The notes below the pieces were generated by a model that worked only from the letters and a program-made list of their open reading frames with translations, ran no database searches and was not told where the DNA came from. The position numbers and the translations under genes are program-made. Source: Mesorhizobium sp. INR15 (GTDB lineage Bacteria > Pseudomonadota > Alphaproteobacteria > Rhizobiales > Rhizobiaceae). Taken from it: a DNA stretch of 64,000 nt. The DNA lies in the NCBI RefSeq assembly GCF_015500075.1, contig NZ_CP045497.1, positions 124,001 through 188,000 on the forward strand. Direction: 5' to 3'. Of this stretch, positions 42,863-51,542 are shown piece after piece. Numbering within the stretch: position 1 is the stretch's first letter; the number at the start of each line of letters is the position of its first letter.

Positions 42863-43999
42863 ATGTCCAGCCTGATGTGGTTTTCACGGGGGGAATACGC
42901 CTCCCGGCTGGGCCGGTTTCAAAGAGAACTGACAGGCCGCGGCCTCGATGGGCTTGTCTGCTATCAGCCGGAAACCGTCACCTGGACAACCGGCTTCTAC
43001 ACTAAGGCCTACACCAACTATCATATGGCTATCATCCCGGCGCAGGGCGCTCCCACCCTGCTTTGCCGTGATGTGTCACGCTACTATGCCGAGCAGACAT
43101 TCGCCTTCGATGATGTACACTACTGGAGCGATGGACAGGACCAGGATGACCTGGCCCTGTCCTTGATCCGGAAGCGTTTCGGACCCGAGGCAAACCTCGG
43201 CATAGAGTTTTCTTCCTGGATGGTTCCGGTCCAGCGTTTCAGGCGTTTCAGCGAGGAACTGCCCCATACGCGATGGACGGACGTCAGCGACGTTGGGCCG
43301 GCGCTGCGCATCATCAAATCACCGGCTGAAATTGCCTATCAGCGTCGGGCGGCCCGCGCCGCCGAACTTGCCATGGCCGCCGTTGTGAAGGTTGCTGCCG
43401 CCGGGCGCAACGAGTTGTCTGTTGCTGCCGCCGCGACAGCGGCCTTGGTGGAAGCCGGCAGCGATACGCCAGGACCGGGCGTCTTTTCGTCCGGCGAGCG
43501 TGCCAGTCATCTGCATGGCGGTTACATTGACCGGGTTCTCCAGCACGGCGATACGATCCAGTACGAACCGACGCCGCATGTTCACCACTACAATGCGCGC
43601 TTCATGCGCACCATCAAGGTAGGCGCTGCCTCCGCCGCCGAGATCGATCTTGCCCGTCGGCTGATCGACATACAGGACGAGGCGCTTGCCACCGTCGCGC
43701 CGGGTGTTGCCGCCACGGTTCCCGACGCAATCTATCGCAACGGGATTCTCAGCACCGGCAAGGTGGAGCGCTACACCAACAAGACGTTCTATTCCCTCGG
43801 CATGATCATGAACCCCAGCTACGCCGAACCGTTGGAGGCAACGGCGTCATCGACATGGCGCTTTGCAGCCGGCATGGTCTTCCACAGCTACCTGCTGGTC
43901 GGCGATTTCGGCATGTCCGAAACGGTACTGGTGACCGAAACCGGGGCCGAGCGCCTGACCAATTATCCGCGTGAACTCATTGTTGCAGGGCGGGGTTGA
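42863..43999 (+). CDS. Creatinase-fold (M24) hydrolase B
   Basis: The 378-residue protein starts at the ATG after GGAGGGGAG. The N-terminal creatinase domain has YASRLGRFQRELTGRGLDGL and TVTWTTGFYTKAYTNYHMAI. In the catalytic domain the metal-binding Asp positions are replaced by HGDTIQYEPTPHVHHYNARF, again like metal-free creatinase and ectoine hydrolase. HLHGGYIDRVLQHGD supplies candidate catalytic His residues. It sits between the binding protein and permease of system B, mirroring the M24/binding-protein pair of system A. Confidence 0.82.
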   Translation: MSSLMWFSRGEYASRLGRFQRELTGRGLDGLVCYQPETVTWTTGFYTKAYTNYHMAIIPAQGAPTLLCRDVSRYYAEQTFAFDDVHYWSDGQDQDDLALSLIRKRFGPEANLGIEFSSWMVPVQRFRRFSEELPHTRWTDVSDVGPALRIIKSPAEIAYQRRAARAAELAMAAVVKVAAAGRNELSVAAAATAALVEAGSDTPGPGVFSSGERASHLHGGYIDRVLQHGDTIQYEPTPHVHHYNARFMRTIKVGAASAAEIDLARRLIDIQDEALATVAPGVAATVPDAIYRNGILSTGKVERYTNKTFYSLGMIMNPSYAEPLEATASSTWRFAAGMVFHSYLLVGDFGMSETVLVTETGAERLTNYPRELIVAGRG

Positions 44000-44000
44000 C

Positions 44001-45698
44001 TTGACTTTGCCGGTTCAAAGCCGGGGCAGTGCGCCGCCGCGCAGCCCCCGTTTCTTCCGGCCAGCAGGCGCGGATCTGGCCGCGGGCATGGTGGTGCTGC
44101 TGTTGGCGCTCGTCTTCGTGTGGCCGATTGTCCGGCTGATTGCGACAACGGTGTTCACGGACGGCGGCGGACTGTCAGCGTTCGCCAGGATCGCGGCCAC
44201 GCCGATGTATCGCACCGCCTTCGTCAACACTTTCCTCATTTCCGGGCTGGTCACACTGATTGCGCTGGTGGCGGCCTACCCAATTGCCTATCTCATGGCG
44301 ACGGTTCACCCAAGAACGGCAAAGCTGATTGGCTTCGTCGTGTTGCTCCCGTTCTGGACAAGCGCACTGGTGCGCACCACGGCGTGGATGGTGCTGCTGC
44401 AGCGAAACGGTATCGTCAATAGCCTGCTGACCGGCACTGGCCTGACAGATTCGCCCATACCGCTTCTCTACAACCTGTCCGGCGTGCTGATCGGCATGGT
44501 GCATGTGCTGCTGCCCTTCATGGTGCTGCCTATCTATGCGACGTTCCTGTCGGTGGACCAACGGCTCATCGCTGCCGCCGACGGTCTCGGAGCCGGGCGT
44601 CTTACCATACTGCGGCGCATCATCCTGCCGCTTACCGCGCCCGGCGCGGCGGCGGGCGCACTGATCGTGTTCATGGGCGCCATCGGAACTTTCATCACGC
44701 CGGTGCTGATGGGCGGCCCACGCCAGATGATGATCGCACAGGCCATCAGCTACAATATCCAAAAGCAACTCGATTGGCGCATGGCAGGCGCTCTTTCGCT
44801 CGTCCTGCTGGCTGTCACCCTGGCGCTTTTCCTGCTGTACCGCCGTCTCTTCGGGCTGGACCGACTTTTTGCCAACGAACCTGTTGGCGCCAACGAACCT
44901 GACGGTCCGATGGCGACCGCCCTTGGACCGGGTCGTTGGCTTGTCTGCCTTATCGCCCTGGTGGTCGGCATCTTCCTCATCGCGCCCATCGTAATGGTAT
45001 TCCCACTCAGCATTTCCTCGTCGCCATTTCTCCAATTCCCACCCGCTCGGTGGACGTTAGAATGGTACGGGCGGCTGGGTGAAGATCCCAAATGGCTGCG
45101 TGCGGCAATTTCCAGCTTGCGGGTAGCGGCCGAAGCCATCGCCATGTCGGTAGTATTGGGTACCGCGGCTGCCATCGCTGCAGCGCGCGTCTCCGCTCGC
45201 CTGCGTGCCGGAATGGAAATACTCATCTTGCTGCCGATGATCGTACCCACCATCATCACGGCCATTGCACTATACAGCCAGTTTGCACCGCTCGGTGTGC
45301 TCGGGTCGCCCGAAAGCCTGGCTGTCGGCCACACGATGCTCGCTGCTCCTTTTGTCTTCATCACGGTCAGCGCCGCACTGAAGGGTTTTGACAACAGATT
45401 GGAGCTTGCCGCGCTTGGGCTCGGCGCATCCTGGGGCGCGATGTTCCGGCGCGTGATGCTGCCGGCTATCCTGCCGGGTATTATCGCGGGCACGGTATTT
45501 GCCTTTATCACATCGTTCGATGACGTGGTGCTTTCGATCTTCCTGACCAATTCAGCGAGCAGGACGTTGCCGCGTGTGATCTACGAAGGCGTCAAGGATG
45601 ACACGGACCCCACCGTCATCGCGCTAGCCGTAATCCTCATCAGCATCTCCCTGGTGCTATTCCTGTCAAGCCTCGTTACCCGGAACAAGCAGCCATGA
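44001..45698 (+). CDS. Fused PotB-PotC ABC permease (system B)
   Basis: A single protein of about 565 residues with two permease halves. EAA loops are AAADGLGAGRLTILRRIILP (first half) and LAALGLGASWGAMFRRVMLP (second half). Linker residues around GANEPDGPMATALG join them, and about 12 membrane segments are expected. I prefer a TTG at 44001 just after the M24 stop; a GTG at 43971 overlapping M24 is possible. Its stop overlaps the ATPase start (ATGA). Such fusions resemble FbpB-type iron permeases, but the rest of this system is PotABD-like. Confidence 0.85.
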   Translation: MTLPVQSRGSAPPRSPRFFRPAGADLAAGMVVLLLALVFVWPIVRLIATTVFTDGGGLSAFARIAATPMYRTAFVNTFLISGLVTLIALVAAYPIAYLMATVHPRTAKLIGFVVLLPFWTSALVRTTAWMVLLQRNGIVNSLLTGTGLTDSPIPLLYNLSGVLIGMVHVLLPFMVLPIYATFLSVDQRLIAAADGLGAGRLTILRRIILPLTAPGAAAGALIVFMGAIGTFITPVLMGGPRQMMIAQAISYNIQKQLDWRMAGALSLVLLAVTLALFLLYRRLFGLDRLFANEPVGANEPDGPMATALGPGRWLVCLIALVVGIFLIAPIVMVFPLSISSSPFLQFPPARWTLEWYGRLGEDPKWLRAAISSLRVAAEAIAMSVVLGTAAAIAAARVSARLRAGMEILILLPMIVPTIITAIALYSQFAPLGVLGSPESLAVGHTMLAAPFVFITVSAALKGFDNRLELAALGLGASWGAMFRRVMLPAILPGIIAGTVFAFITSFDDVVLSIFLTNSASRTLPRVIYEGVKDDTDPTVIALAVILISISLVLFLSSLVTRNKQP

Positions 45699-46807
45699 AC
45701 GCCGTCAATCTTGAGCTCGCGATGTCCGGCAAGCGGGTGCACATCCACGCTTTGTCAAAGCATTATGGGGCGCACGCTGCCGTCGACGACGTATCTATCG
45801 ATATTCCTGCCGGCACATTCTGCACGATACTGGGGGCCTCCGGCTCGGGAAAAACCACACTGCTGAAGATGGTCGCAGGCTATGAACGGCCGTCATCGGG
45901 CTCGATAGACATCGATGGCCGTGACGTCGCCTCCATGCAGGTTGCCAAACGCAATATTGGGATGGTCTTCCAGAATTACGCCTTGTTCCCTCACATGAGC
46001 GTGGCCGCCAATCTGGCATTCCCTCTCGAGATGCGTGGCCTGCCGCGAAAGGCGATAGACGCCAAGGTTGCCGCCATGCTCAATCTGGTCGGGCTATCCG
46101 ATCTCGGCGCGCGCCCGCCGCGTCAATTGTCCGGAGGGCAGCAGCAGCGGGTGGCGCTAGGCCGCGCGCTCATCTTCCAGCCCGACATCCTGCTGATGGA
46201 CGAGCCGTTGGGTGCGCTGGACAAGAACATGCGCCAGGCTATGCAGCGCCAGATCAAGGCGATCCACGCCCGTGTGGGGGTCACCGTCCTCTACGTAACG
46301 CATGACCAGGACGAGGCCATGAGCATGGCTGATCTCGTCGTGGTGATGGATCAAGGCAGGGTGGTGCAGGTCGGATCGCCGCTCGACATCTACAATGCTC
46401 CGCAAACCGATTTCGTGGCGACGTTCCTAGGCGATTGCAATTTGATAGAGATTGACCGCGAGAAGGGAACGCCGATCTTGCGGCTTGCCGGCGGGATTGC
46501 GCTTCCGACTGATTCCGGCATGTTCGGCGAGGCGCACCTTGTGGGTATCCGGCCGGAGCGGCTGCTTGTCGGCGATGTTTTGGCCCACCGCGATATCATC
46601 CTATCGGGAACGGTGACGGAGACAAACTTCAACGGGGCCGACCACGATCTGGTCGTCAAGGTGGATGGGCAGCCACTGCGCGCCCGGCTGGCCAATCTGG
46701 GCAAGACGCCGCCTGCGGTCGGCAGCACGGTGCATCTCGGCTGCGACTATGCAGACCTCTTCGCGCTGGATGTCGCTGCTGTCCGAGCGCGCCAACCCAA
46801 GGAGTAA
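45695..46807 (+). CDS. PotA-type ABC transporter ATPase (system B)
   Basis: The 370-residue ATPase has Walker A GASGSGKTT, the Q-loop in IGMVFQNYALFPHMSVAANL, signature LSGGQQQRVALGRALI, Walker B ILLMDEPLGALD and H-loop YVTHDQDEAMSMAD. A TOBE domain follows (HLVGIRPERLLVGD). It is paralogous to the system A ATPase. Confidence 0.92.
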   Translation: MNAVNLELAMSGKRVHIHALSKHYGAHAAVDDVSIDIPAGTFCTILGASGSGKTTLLKMVAGYERPSSGSIDIDGRDVASMQVAKRNIGMVFQNYALFPHMSVAANLAFPLEMRGLPRKAIDAKVAAMLNLVGLSDLGARPPRQLSGGQQQRVALGRALIFQPDILLMDEPLGALDKNMRQAMQRQIKAIHARVGVTVLYVTHDQDEAMSMADLVVVMDQGRVVQVGSPLDIYNAPQTDFVATFLGDCNLIEIDREKGTPILRLAGGIALPTDSGMFGEAHLVGIRPERLLVGDVLAHRDIILSGTVTETNFNGADHDLVVKVDGQPLRARLANLGKTPPAVGSTVHLGCDYADLFALDVAAVRARQPKE

Positions 46808-46811
46808 CACT

Positions 46812-47759
46812 GTGCCAGTGAAGAAGATCACACGCGACACCAGGGGTGTCTACATCATCGCGGCGACGCCGTTCAAAGACGACGGGTCGCTCGATCTGGA
46901 AAGCGCCGACCGGATGGTGGATTTCTATCTGAGCCACGGCGTCAATGGCATGACGATCCTGGGCATGATGGGCGAAGCGAACAAACTGACCGAGGACGAG
47001 TCGCGCCTCTTCGCCTCCCACGTGTTCAAGCGCGTGGCAGGCACCATCCCTGTCGTCGTCGGCGTGTCGGGCGCCGGCATAGACAACCTCAGGAGCCTTG
47101 CCCAATTCTCCATGGACGAAGGGGCTGCCGGCATCATGGTAGCGCCAACACCCGGCCCGGCGGTAGAAGATCGCATATTCAATTATTTCGGCCAGGTGTG
47201 CGAGGCAGTCGGAGCCGACGTGCCGATCTGCTTCCAGGATTTCCCGCAAGCGACCGGCGTGCCTGTTTCGTCGAACACGATCCTCACCCTGACGCGCCGT
47301 CATCCACAGATCGTGATGCTCAAACATGAGGATTGCCCCGGCCTCGCCAAGATAGAGGCGGTGCGGAATGGGACTGGCACGACCGATACCCCGCGTATGT
47401 CCATCCTGTGCGGCAATGGCGGCCTCTACCTCCCCCTCGAACTACAGCGCGGCGCAGACGGCGCCATGACCGGCTTCGCCTATCCCGAAATGCTGGTCCA
47501 GGTTGTAGCCCGGCATGCCGCCGGCGATGTCGCCGGTGCAGAAGATATGTTCGACGCCTACCTGCCTATCCTGCGCTACGAGCAACAGTTGAATTTCGGA
47601 CTGGCCGCCCGAAAGGAAATCCTGCGCCGCCGTGGGGCCATAGCTTCAGCGTTCGTACGCAAACCCGGTCCAAGGCTCTCGGACGGCGACCACGCCGACA
47701 TAGGCCATCTTATGCTCCGTACTGCCGCCAGCGTGGAGAAGCTCGCCCATGCAGCTTGA
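46812..47759 (+). CDS. DapA-family aldolase (dihydrodipicolinate synthase/NAL superfamily)
   Basis: A TIM-barrel Schiff-base aldolase of 315 residues, starting at a GTG (46812) after AAGGAG. MTILGMMGEANKLTEDE corresponds to the Gly-Thr-Thr-Gly-Glu region. IVMLKHEDCPGLAKIE carries the catalytic Lys. The Tyr of the usual YN-x-P-x-RTG motif is replaced: ICFQDFPQATGVPVS. It is therefore probably not a lysine-biosynthesis enzyme but a catabolic 2-oxo acid aldolase or hydrolyase. Its 3' end overlaps the next SDR by 11 bp. Confidence 0.82.
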   Translation: MPVKKITRDTRGVYIIAATPFKDDGSLDLESADRMVDFYLSHGVNGMTILGMMGEANKLTEDESRLFASHVFKRVAGTIPVVVGVSGAGIDNLRSLAQFSMDEGAAGIMVAPTPGPAVEDRIFNYFGQVCEAVGADVPICFQDFPQATGVPVSSNTILTLTRRHPQIVMLKHEDCPGLAKIEAVRNGTGTTDTPRMSILCGNGGLYLPLELQRGADGAMTGFAYPEMLVQVVARHAAGDVAGAEDMFDAYLPILRYEQQLNFGLAARKEILRRRGAIASAFVRKPGPRLSDGDHADIGHLMLRTAASVEKLAHAA

Positions 47760-48510
47760 ACTCGAAGGAAAGCGCGCGCTGGTCCTTTCTTCCACCCGCG
47801 GCCTCGGTCTCGGCATTGCGAGGGCACTGGCTGCGGAAGGAGCCCATGTGCTGCTTTGCGGCCGCAGCGAACCTGCAGGTGTTGTTCACGGGCAGTCCGA
47901 ATTCATTCGCGCCGATCTTGCAGACCCTGACTTCGCGGCTAAGGTTACCGAGGCCGCGAACGAAAAACTCGGTGGTGTCGACATCCTCGTCAACAACACC
48001 GGCGGGCCGCCGCCCGGAACGGCCTCCGCTCTGTCCGCAGCGGTGCTAGGCGAGCAGTTTTCGACAATGGTCCGCTCTATCATCGAGACGACGGGCAAGG
48101 TGTTGCCGCAGATGCGGGAGCGCAACTGGGGACGTGTGCTGACGATCGCATCGTCTGGCGTCTTGCAGCCTATACCCAATCTCGCCGCGTCTAATGCCTT
48201 GCGCTCTGCTCTTGTCGGCTGGTCGAAGACGCTGGCGTCGGAAGTGGCGGGCGAGGGTGTGTGCGTCAACGTATTGGTGCCGGGCCGTATTGCGACTGAG
48301 CGCCTTGACGAACTTGATGCGTCCGCCGCCGCACGGCAAGGCAAGAGCATCGACGAGGTGCGGACGCAATCGCGCGCAACCATTCCCATGGGCCGTTACG
48401 GCGACGTGCGGGAGTTCGCCGCCGTGGCGACATTTCTTTGCTCCGGGCAAGCAAGCTACATTACCGGAACAGTTGTACGCTGCGACGGCGGGTTGATCAG
48501 GGCTGTCTAA
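47749..48510 (+). CDS. Atypical short-chain dehydrogenase/reductase SDR-3
   Basis: A 253-residue SDR-fold protein. ALVLSSTRGLGLGIARALAA is the cofactor loop and VDILVNNTGGPPPGTASAL is the NNAG block. The catalytic Tyr-x-x-x-Lys is missing: PNLAASNALRSALVGWSKTL stands where YAASK is expected, giving Leu and Asn in place of Tyr and Lys. It may have a non-redox or alternative mechanism. Last gene of the system B operon; an IS66 element lies 10 bp downstream. Confidence 0.82.
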   Translation: MQLELEGKRALVLSSTRGLGLGIARALAAEGAHVLLCGRSEPAGVVHGQSEFIRADLADPDFAAKVTEAANEKLGGVDILVNNTGGPPPGTASALSAAVLGEQFSTMVRSIIETTGKVLPQMRERNWGRVLTIASSGVLQPIPNLAASNALRSALVGWSKTLASEVAGEGVCVNVLVPGRIATERLDELDASAAARQGKSIDEVRTQSRATIPMGRYGDVREFAAVATFLCSGQASYITGTVVRCDGGLIRAV

Positions 48511-48542
48511 AGGGTTGTGTGTAAGCGTCCAGTTGGGGCCGT

Positions 48543-50140
48543 TCAGTTGGCGGGATGGTTCCAGGGCAGGAGTTTGTCGATCTCGCGGTTCGGCCAGTTG
48601 GCGGCAATGCGCTGAAGGGTCAGGGCGAGCCAGGCGGATGGATCGACGCCATTCATCTTTGCGGTCTGCAGAAGTGTGGCGATCGTCGCCCATGTCTGGC
48701 CACCGCCGTCAGATCCGGCGAACAGAGCATTCTTGCGGGTGATCGTTTGCGGGCGGATCGCGCGCTCGACGGCGTTGCTGTCGATATCGAGACGGCCGTC
48801 ATGCAGGAAGCGCTCGAGAGCCCCCCGGCGGCTTCTGGCATAGCGGATCGCCTCGGCGAGTTTCGACTTGCCGGGGATGCGGGCCAGTTCCTTTTCCCAG
48901 AATGGCCAGAGTTCGGCGACGATTGCGGCGGATCGTTCCTGACGTGCGGCGCAGCGAAGATCAGGATCATGGCCCCGGATTCTTTCCTCGATCTTCCATA
49001 GCTTGGCCATCCGCTCGACGGTTTCGCCCGCCACATGCGAGACGCCGGACACGTGCAATTCGTAGAACTTGCGTCTCAGATGCGCCCAACACGCCGCGAG
49101 CCGCAGCGGCCCGCCGGCGCGCTTGGCTTCCGTGAGCCGGTTATAGGCGCCCCATCCGTCAACCTGGAGTAATCCGGTGTAGCCTGAGAGATGGCGCTCC
49201 ACGCAGTCGCCGCCGCGGCCGTTCTCGAACCGGTAAGCGACCATGGGCGGCGCCGCGCCGCCAAAGGTTCGATCGTCCCGCGCGTAGGTCCATAGCCAGG
49301 CCGTCTTCGTCTTGCCGGAGCCCGGCGATAATGTCGGCAGCGTCGTCTCGTCGGCATAGACCCGCTCGCCCTCCTTGATCAGCGCCAGGACGCGGTCGGC
49401 CAGCGGCGTCAGATGAAAGCCGACATGACCATCCAGTTGGCCATGGAGTTGCGGCTGATCTCGACGCCGTCACGGGCGTAGATTCCTTCCTGGCGATAGA
49501 GCGGCAGGCCGTCGGCATATTTGGAGACGGCAACGTGGGCGAGCAGCGCCTCGCTTGGCACGCCGCTGTCGACGAGATGGCTGGGAGCCGGCGCCTGCGA
49601 CACGCCTTCCTTGCAGTGGGAGCAGCCATATTTGGGCCGGCGGGTGACGATCACGCGGAACTTCGCCGGCGTCACGTCGAGCCGCTCGGAGACGTCTTCG
49701 CCGATCTGCACTGGCTTGCAGTTACCGCAGCCACAGGCGATGGCCTCCGGCTCGATGACGACCTCGACGCGCTCCAGATGCGCCGGGAATACCTTGCGTG
49801 GTCGAGCGGCACGTCGCCGTTCGCTTGCTGGTTTCGCTGCTTCAAGCTCGGCCTCGATCAGGCCGAGCCCGGTCTGAACCTCGTCGAAAGCGAATGCCTG
49901 CTGATCCGCATCGAGCCTCTCGGAGCTGCGGCCGAACCGGGCACGCTCCAACTGCTTGATGATCGCATGAAGATTGGCGATCCGTCCTTCGGCGCGCTCG
50001 TTGACCGTAGCCAGCCGGGCGATCTCGGCCTTGAGTTCCGCCGTTTCATCGCGCAGCTCCGTCCTTTCCGACACGATGTCGACGAGCATTGCCTTCAGCG
50101 TGTCGACATCATCGGGAAGGGCAAAAGCGCTGCTCGTCAT
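48543..50140 (-). pseudogene. tnpC: IS66 transposase TnpC, frameshifted
   Basis: The N-terminal frame (49409-50140) has the leucine-zipper-like start (LKAMLVDIVSERTELRDETA), the zinc-finger-type ACGCGNCKPVQIGEDVSERL and PKYGCSHC. It breaks after NSMANWM near 49429, where one missing G shifts the frame. The second frame resumes with HLTPLADRVLALIKEGERVY, ADETTLPTLSPGSGKTK and QVDGWGAYNRLTEAKRAGG and ends at 48543. The DDE residues lie in the second part. IS66 TnpC is normally a single frame, so this looks like a mutation in an otherwise fresh element. Confidence 0.85.
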
Positions 50141-50210
50141 GACGCCGACAGAAGCACATTTTACCCAATTTTGGGTCCGGTTTCTGCCGCCTGAGTCACT
50201 TCGCCACGGC

Positions 50211-50555
50211 CTATCCGACCGAGGTCGGGCGCCGTTTTAGCTCGGCCCGAACGCGCGTCCAGTCCATGCCCTCGATGAGCGCCATCAACTGCGGCGCGGC
50301 GAGCCGGATCACGCCGTTCTCGATCCGTGGCCAGCGGAACTTGTCCTCATCCAGCCGCTTGGCGAACAGGCAAAGGCCAGACCCGTCCCACCATACGATC
50401 TTCACGCGGTCAGCGCGTTTTGCCCGGAAGACGTAAAGCGCGCCGGAGAACGGATCGGCACCGGTGTCGCGCACCAGTGCAGCCAAACCGTCGGGACCTT
50501 TCCTGAAGTCGACCGGACGCGTCGCCACATAGATCTTGGCTCCCGTGGGGATCAT
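50211..50555 (-). CDS. tnpB: IS66 accessory protein TnpB
   Basis: A 114-residue IS66 Orf2-type protein needed for transposition. IYVATRPVDFRKGPDGLAAL, FRAKRADRVKIVWWDGSGLC and FAKRLDEDKFRWPR are highly conserved family blocks. Overlaps tnpA by 4 bp. Confidence 0.93.
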   Translation of the reverse strand: MIPTGAKIYVATRPVDFRKGPDGLAALVRDTGADPFSGALYVFRAKRADRVKIVWWDGSGLCLFAKRLDEDKFRWPRIENGVIRLAAPQLMALIEGMDWTRVRAELKRRPTSVG

Positions 50556-50971
50556 GCCGACCGCACGGCGCGGATCGCCTCCGTCAGAAGGGCTGGAGCA
50601 ACATCGCTTCCCACCCGGATCGTCGCATCGCCAATGACGATTTCCAGACCGACCGCGCGAGCGCCATGCTCGCGCGTGACTTCCACCGGTGCGAAGCTCT
50701 GCGCCACTGGCTCCGACCCGCGCGTCAGGACAACAAGCTCGCCGGAGCGGATCGCCTTGCGTCGCCAGGCGAACACCTGCTGCGGGCTCACGTCATGCGT
50801 CCTCGCCACCGCCGAGACATTCGCGCCTGGCGCCAGCGCCGCTTCCAGAATCCGCGCTTTCGCCTCGGCAGACCAACGGCGGCGCAGCAACGGCGGACTC
50901 TCGTCAAGCCGGCTCGCTACCGCCTCGATGACTGCAAACGTATCAAGTCTGGACTTGGGTGCAGACTGCAA
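50552..50971 (-). CDS. tnpA: IS66 accessory protein TnpA
   Basis: A 139-residue DNA-binding protein. The helix-turn-helix is RRRWSAEAKARILEAALAPG followed by ANVSAVARTHDVSPQQVFAW. It is the first gene of the IS66 operon and looks complete. Confidence 0.9.
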   Translation of the reverse strand: MQSAPKSRLDTFAVIEAVASRLDESPPLLRRRWSAEAKARILEAALAPGANVSAVARTHDVSPQQVFAWRRKAIRSGELVVLTRGSEPVAQSFAPVEVTREHGARAVGLEIVIGDATIRVGSDVAPALLTEAIRAVRSA

Positions 50972-51052
50972 ACAAACCTCCCGTGAAGAATCATCACGAG
51001 AGTGTCGCCGCCTTCATCGATCAGCGAAACACGGGGGCGGATTGGCGCTTAC

Positions 51053-51451
51053 GGTTGTGTCGCAAATTTTCCACCAGCCATTTGCCGGCGCCATAGATCT
51101 TCAGCTCGGTGCTGTCGCCCAAAACATGAATGGAGCTGCCCGCCACATGCTGTCGGTGGTTGCTTCTGCCAGATGGCTTCCAGGTTCAAAGTAGCGCGGC
51201 TGGCCACCACGCGTCTTGCGACGCGGGGCGGCCCAACCGATAAGAGCTTCCGGCGTGACCCAAACGGTCAAACTGCCACGGCGGCAAAGGCCGGCCTCAT
51301 ATTCCGCCCAGTTCGTCACTTTGAACTTCATTTTACCGATGCGATGACGGCGGTCGGCGTTATGTTTGTGTGGCATGCTGGTTCATTCAAGCTGGTGGGA
51401 TCTCAGCCGAATAAGCAAAAATCGTTGAAATCTTATTCGTGCACCAACGCT
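51053..51451 (-). pseudogene. Truncated IS5-family element with internal deletion
   Basis: An inverted partial copy of the element at 16843-17969. It retains the terminal sequence GCGTTGGTGCACGAATAAG and the transposase start (MPHKHNADRRHRIGKMKFKV to GGQPRYF). About 150 bp corresponding to the middle of the gene are then missing. Similarity resumes with the GAAGATCTATGGCGCCGGC region and ends near 51075, at the IS66 insertion. It cannot encode a transposase. Confidence 0.82.
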
Positions 51452-51542
51452 CACTTTTGACAATCAAACGATAAAACCAGCCTTACCATACTCTACGGCT
51501 GGACAAATGGGTCGCTTCATCGCAAGCCCTGTGCTTCGCCAC

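Larger units (their letters stand above)
48521..51052 (-). mobile_element. IS66-family insertion sequence with perfect 8-bp target duplication
   Basis: Ends: left GTAAGCGTCCAGTTGGGG from 48521; right, read inward from 51052, GTAAGCGCCAATCCGCCCCC. GGTTGTGT flanks it on both sides (48513-48520 and 51053-51060), the 8-bp duplication expected for IS66. It carries tnpA, tnpB and a frameshifted tnpC. The insertion point lies at the truncated edge of an older IS5 copy. Confidence 0.93.
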
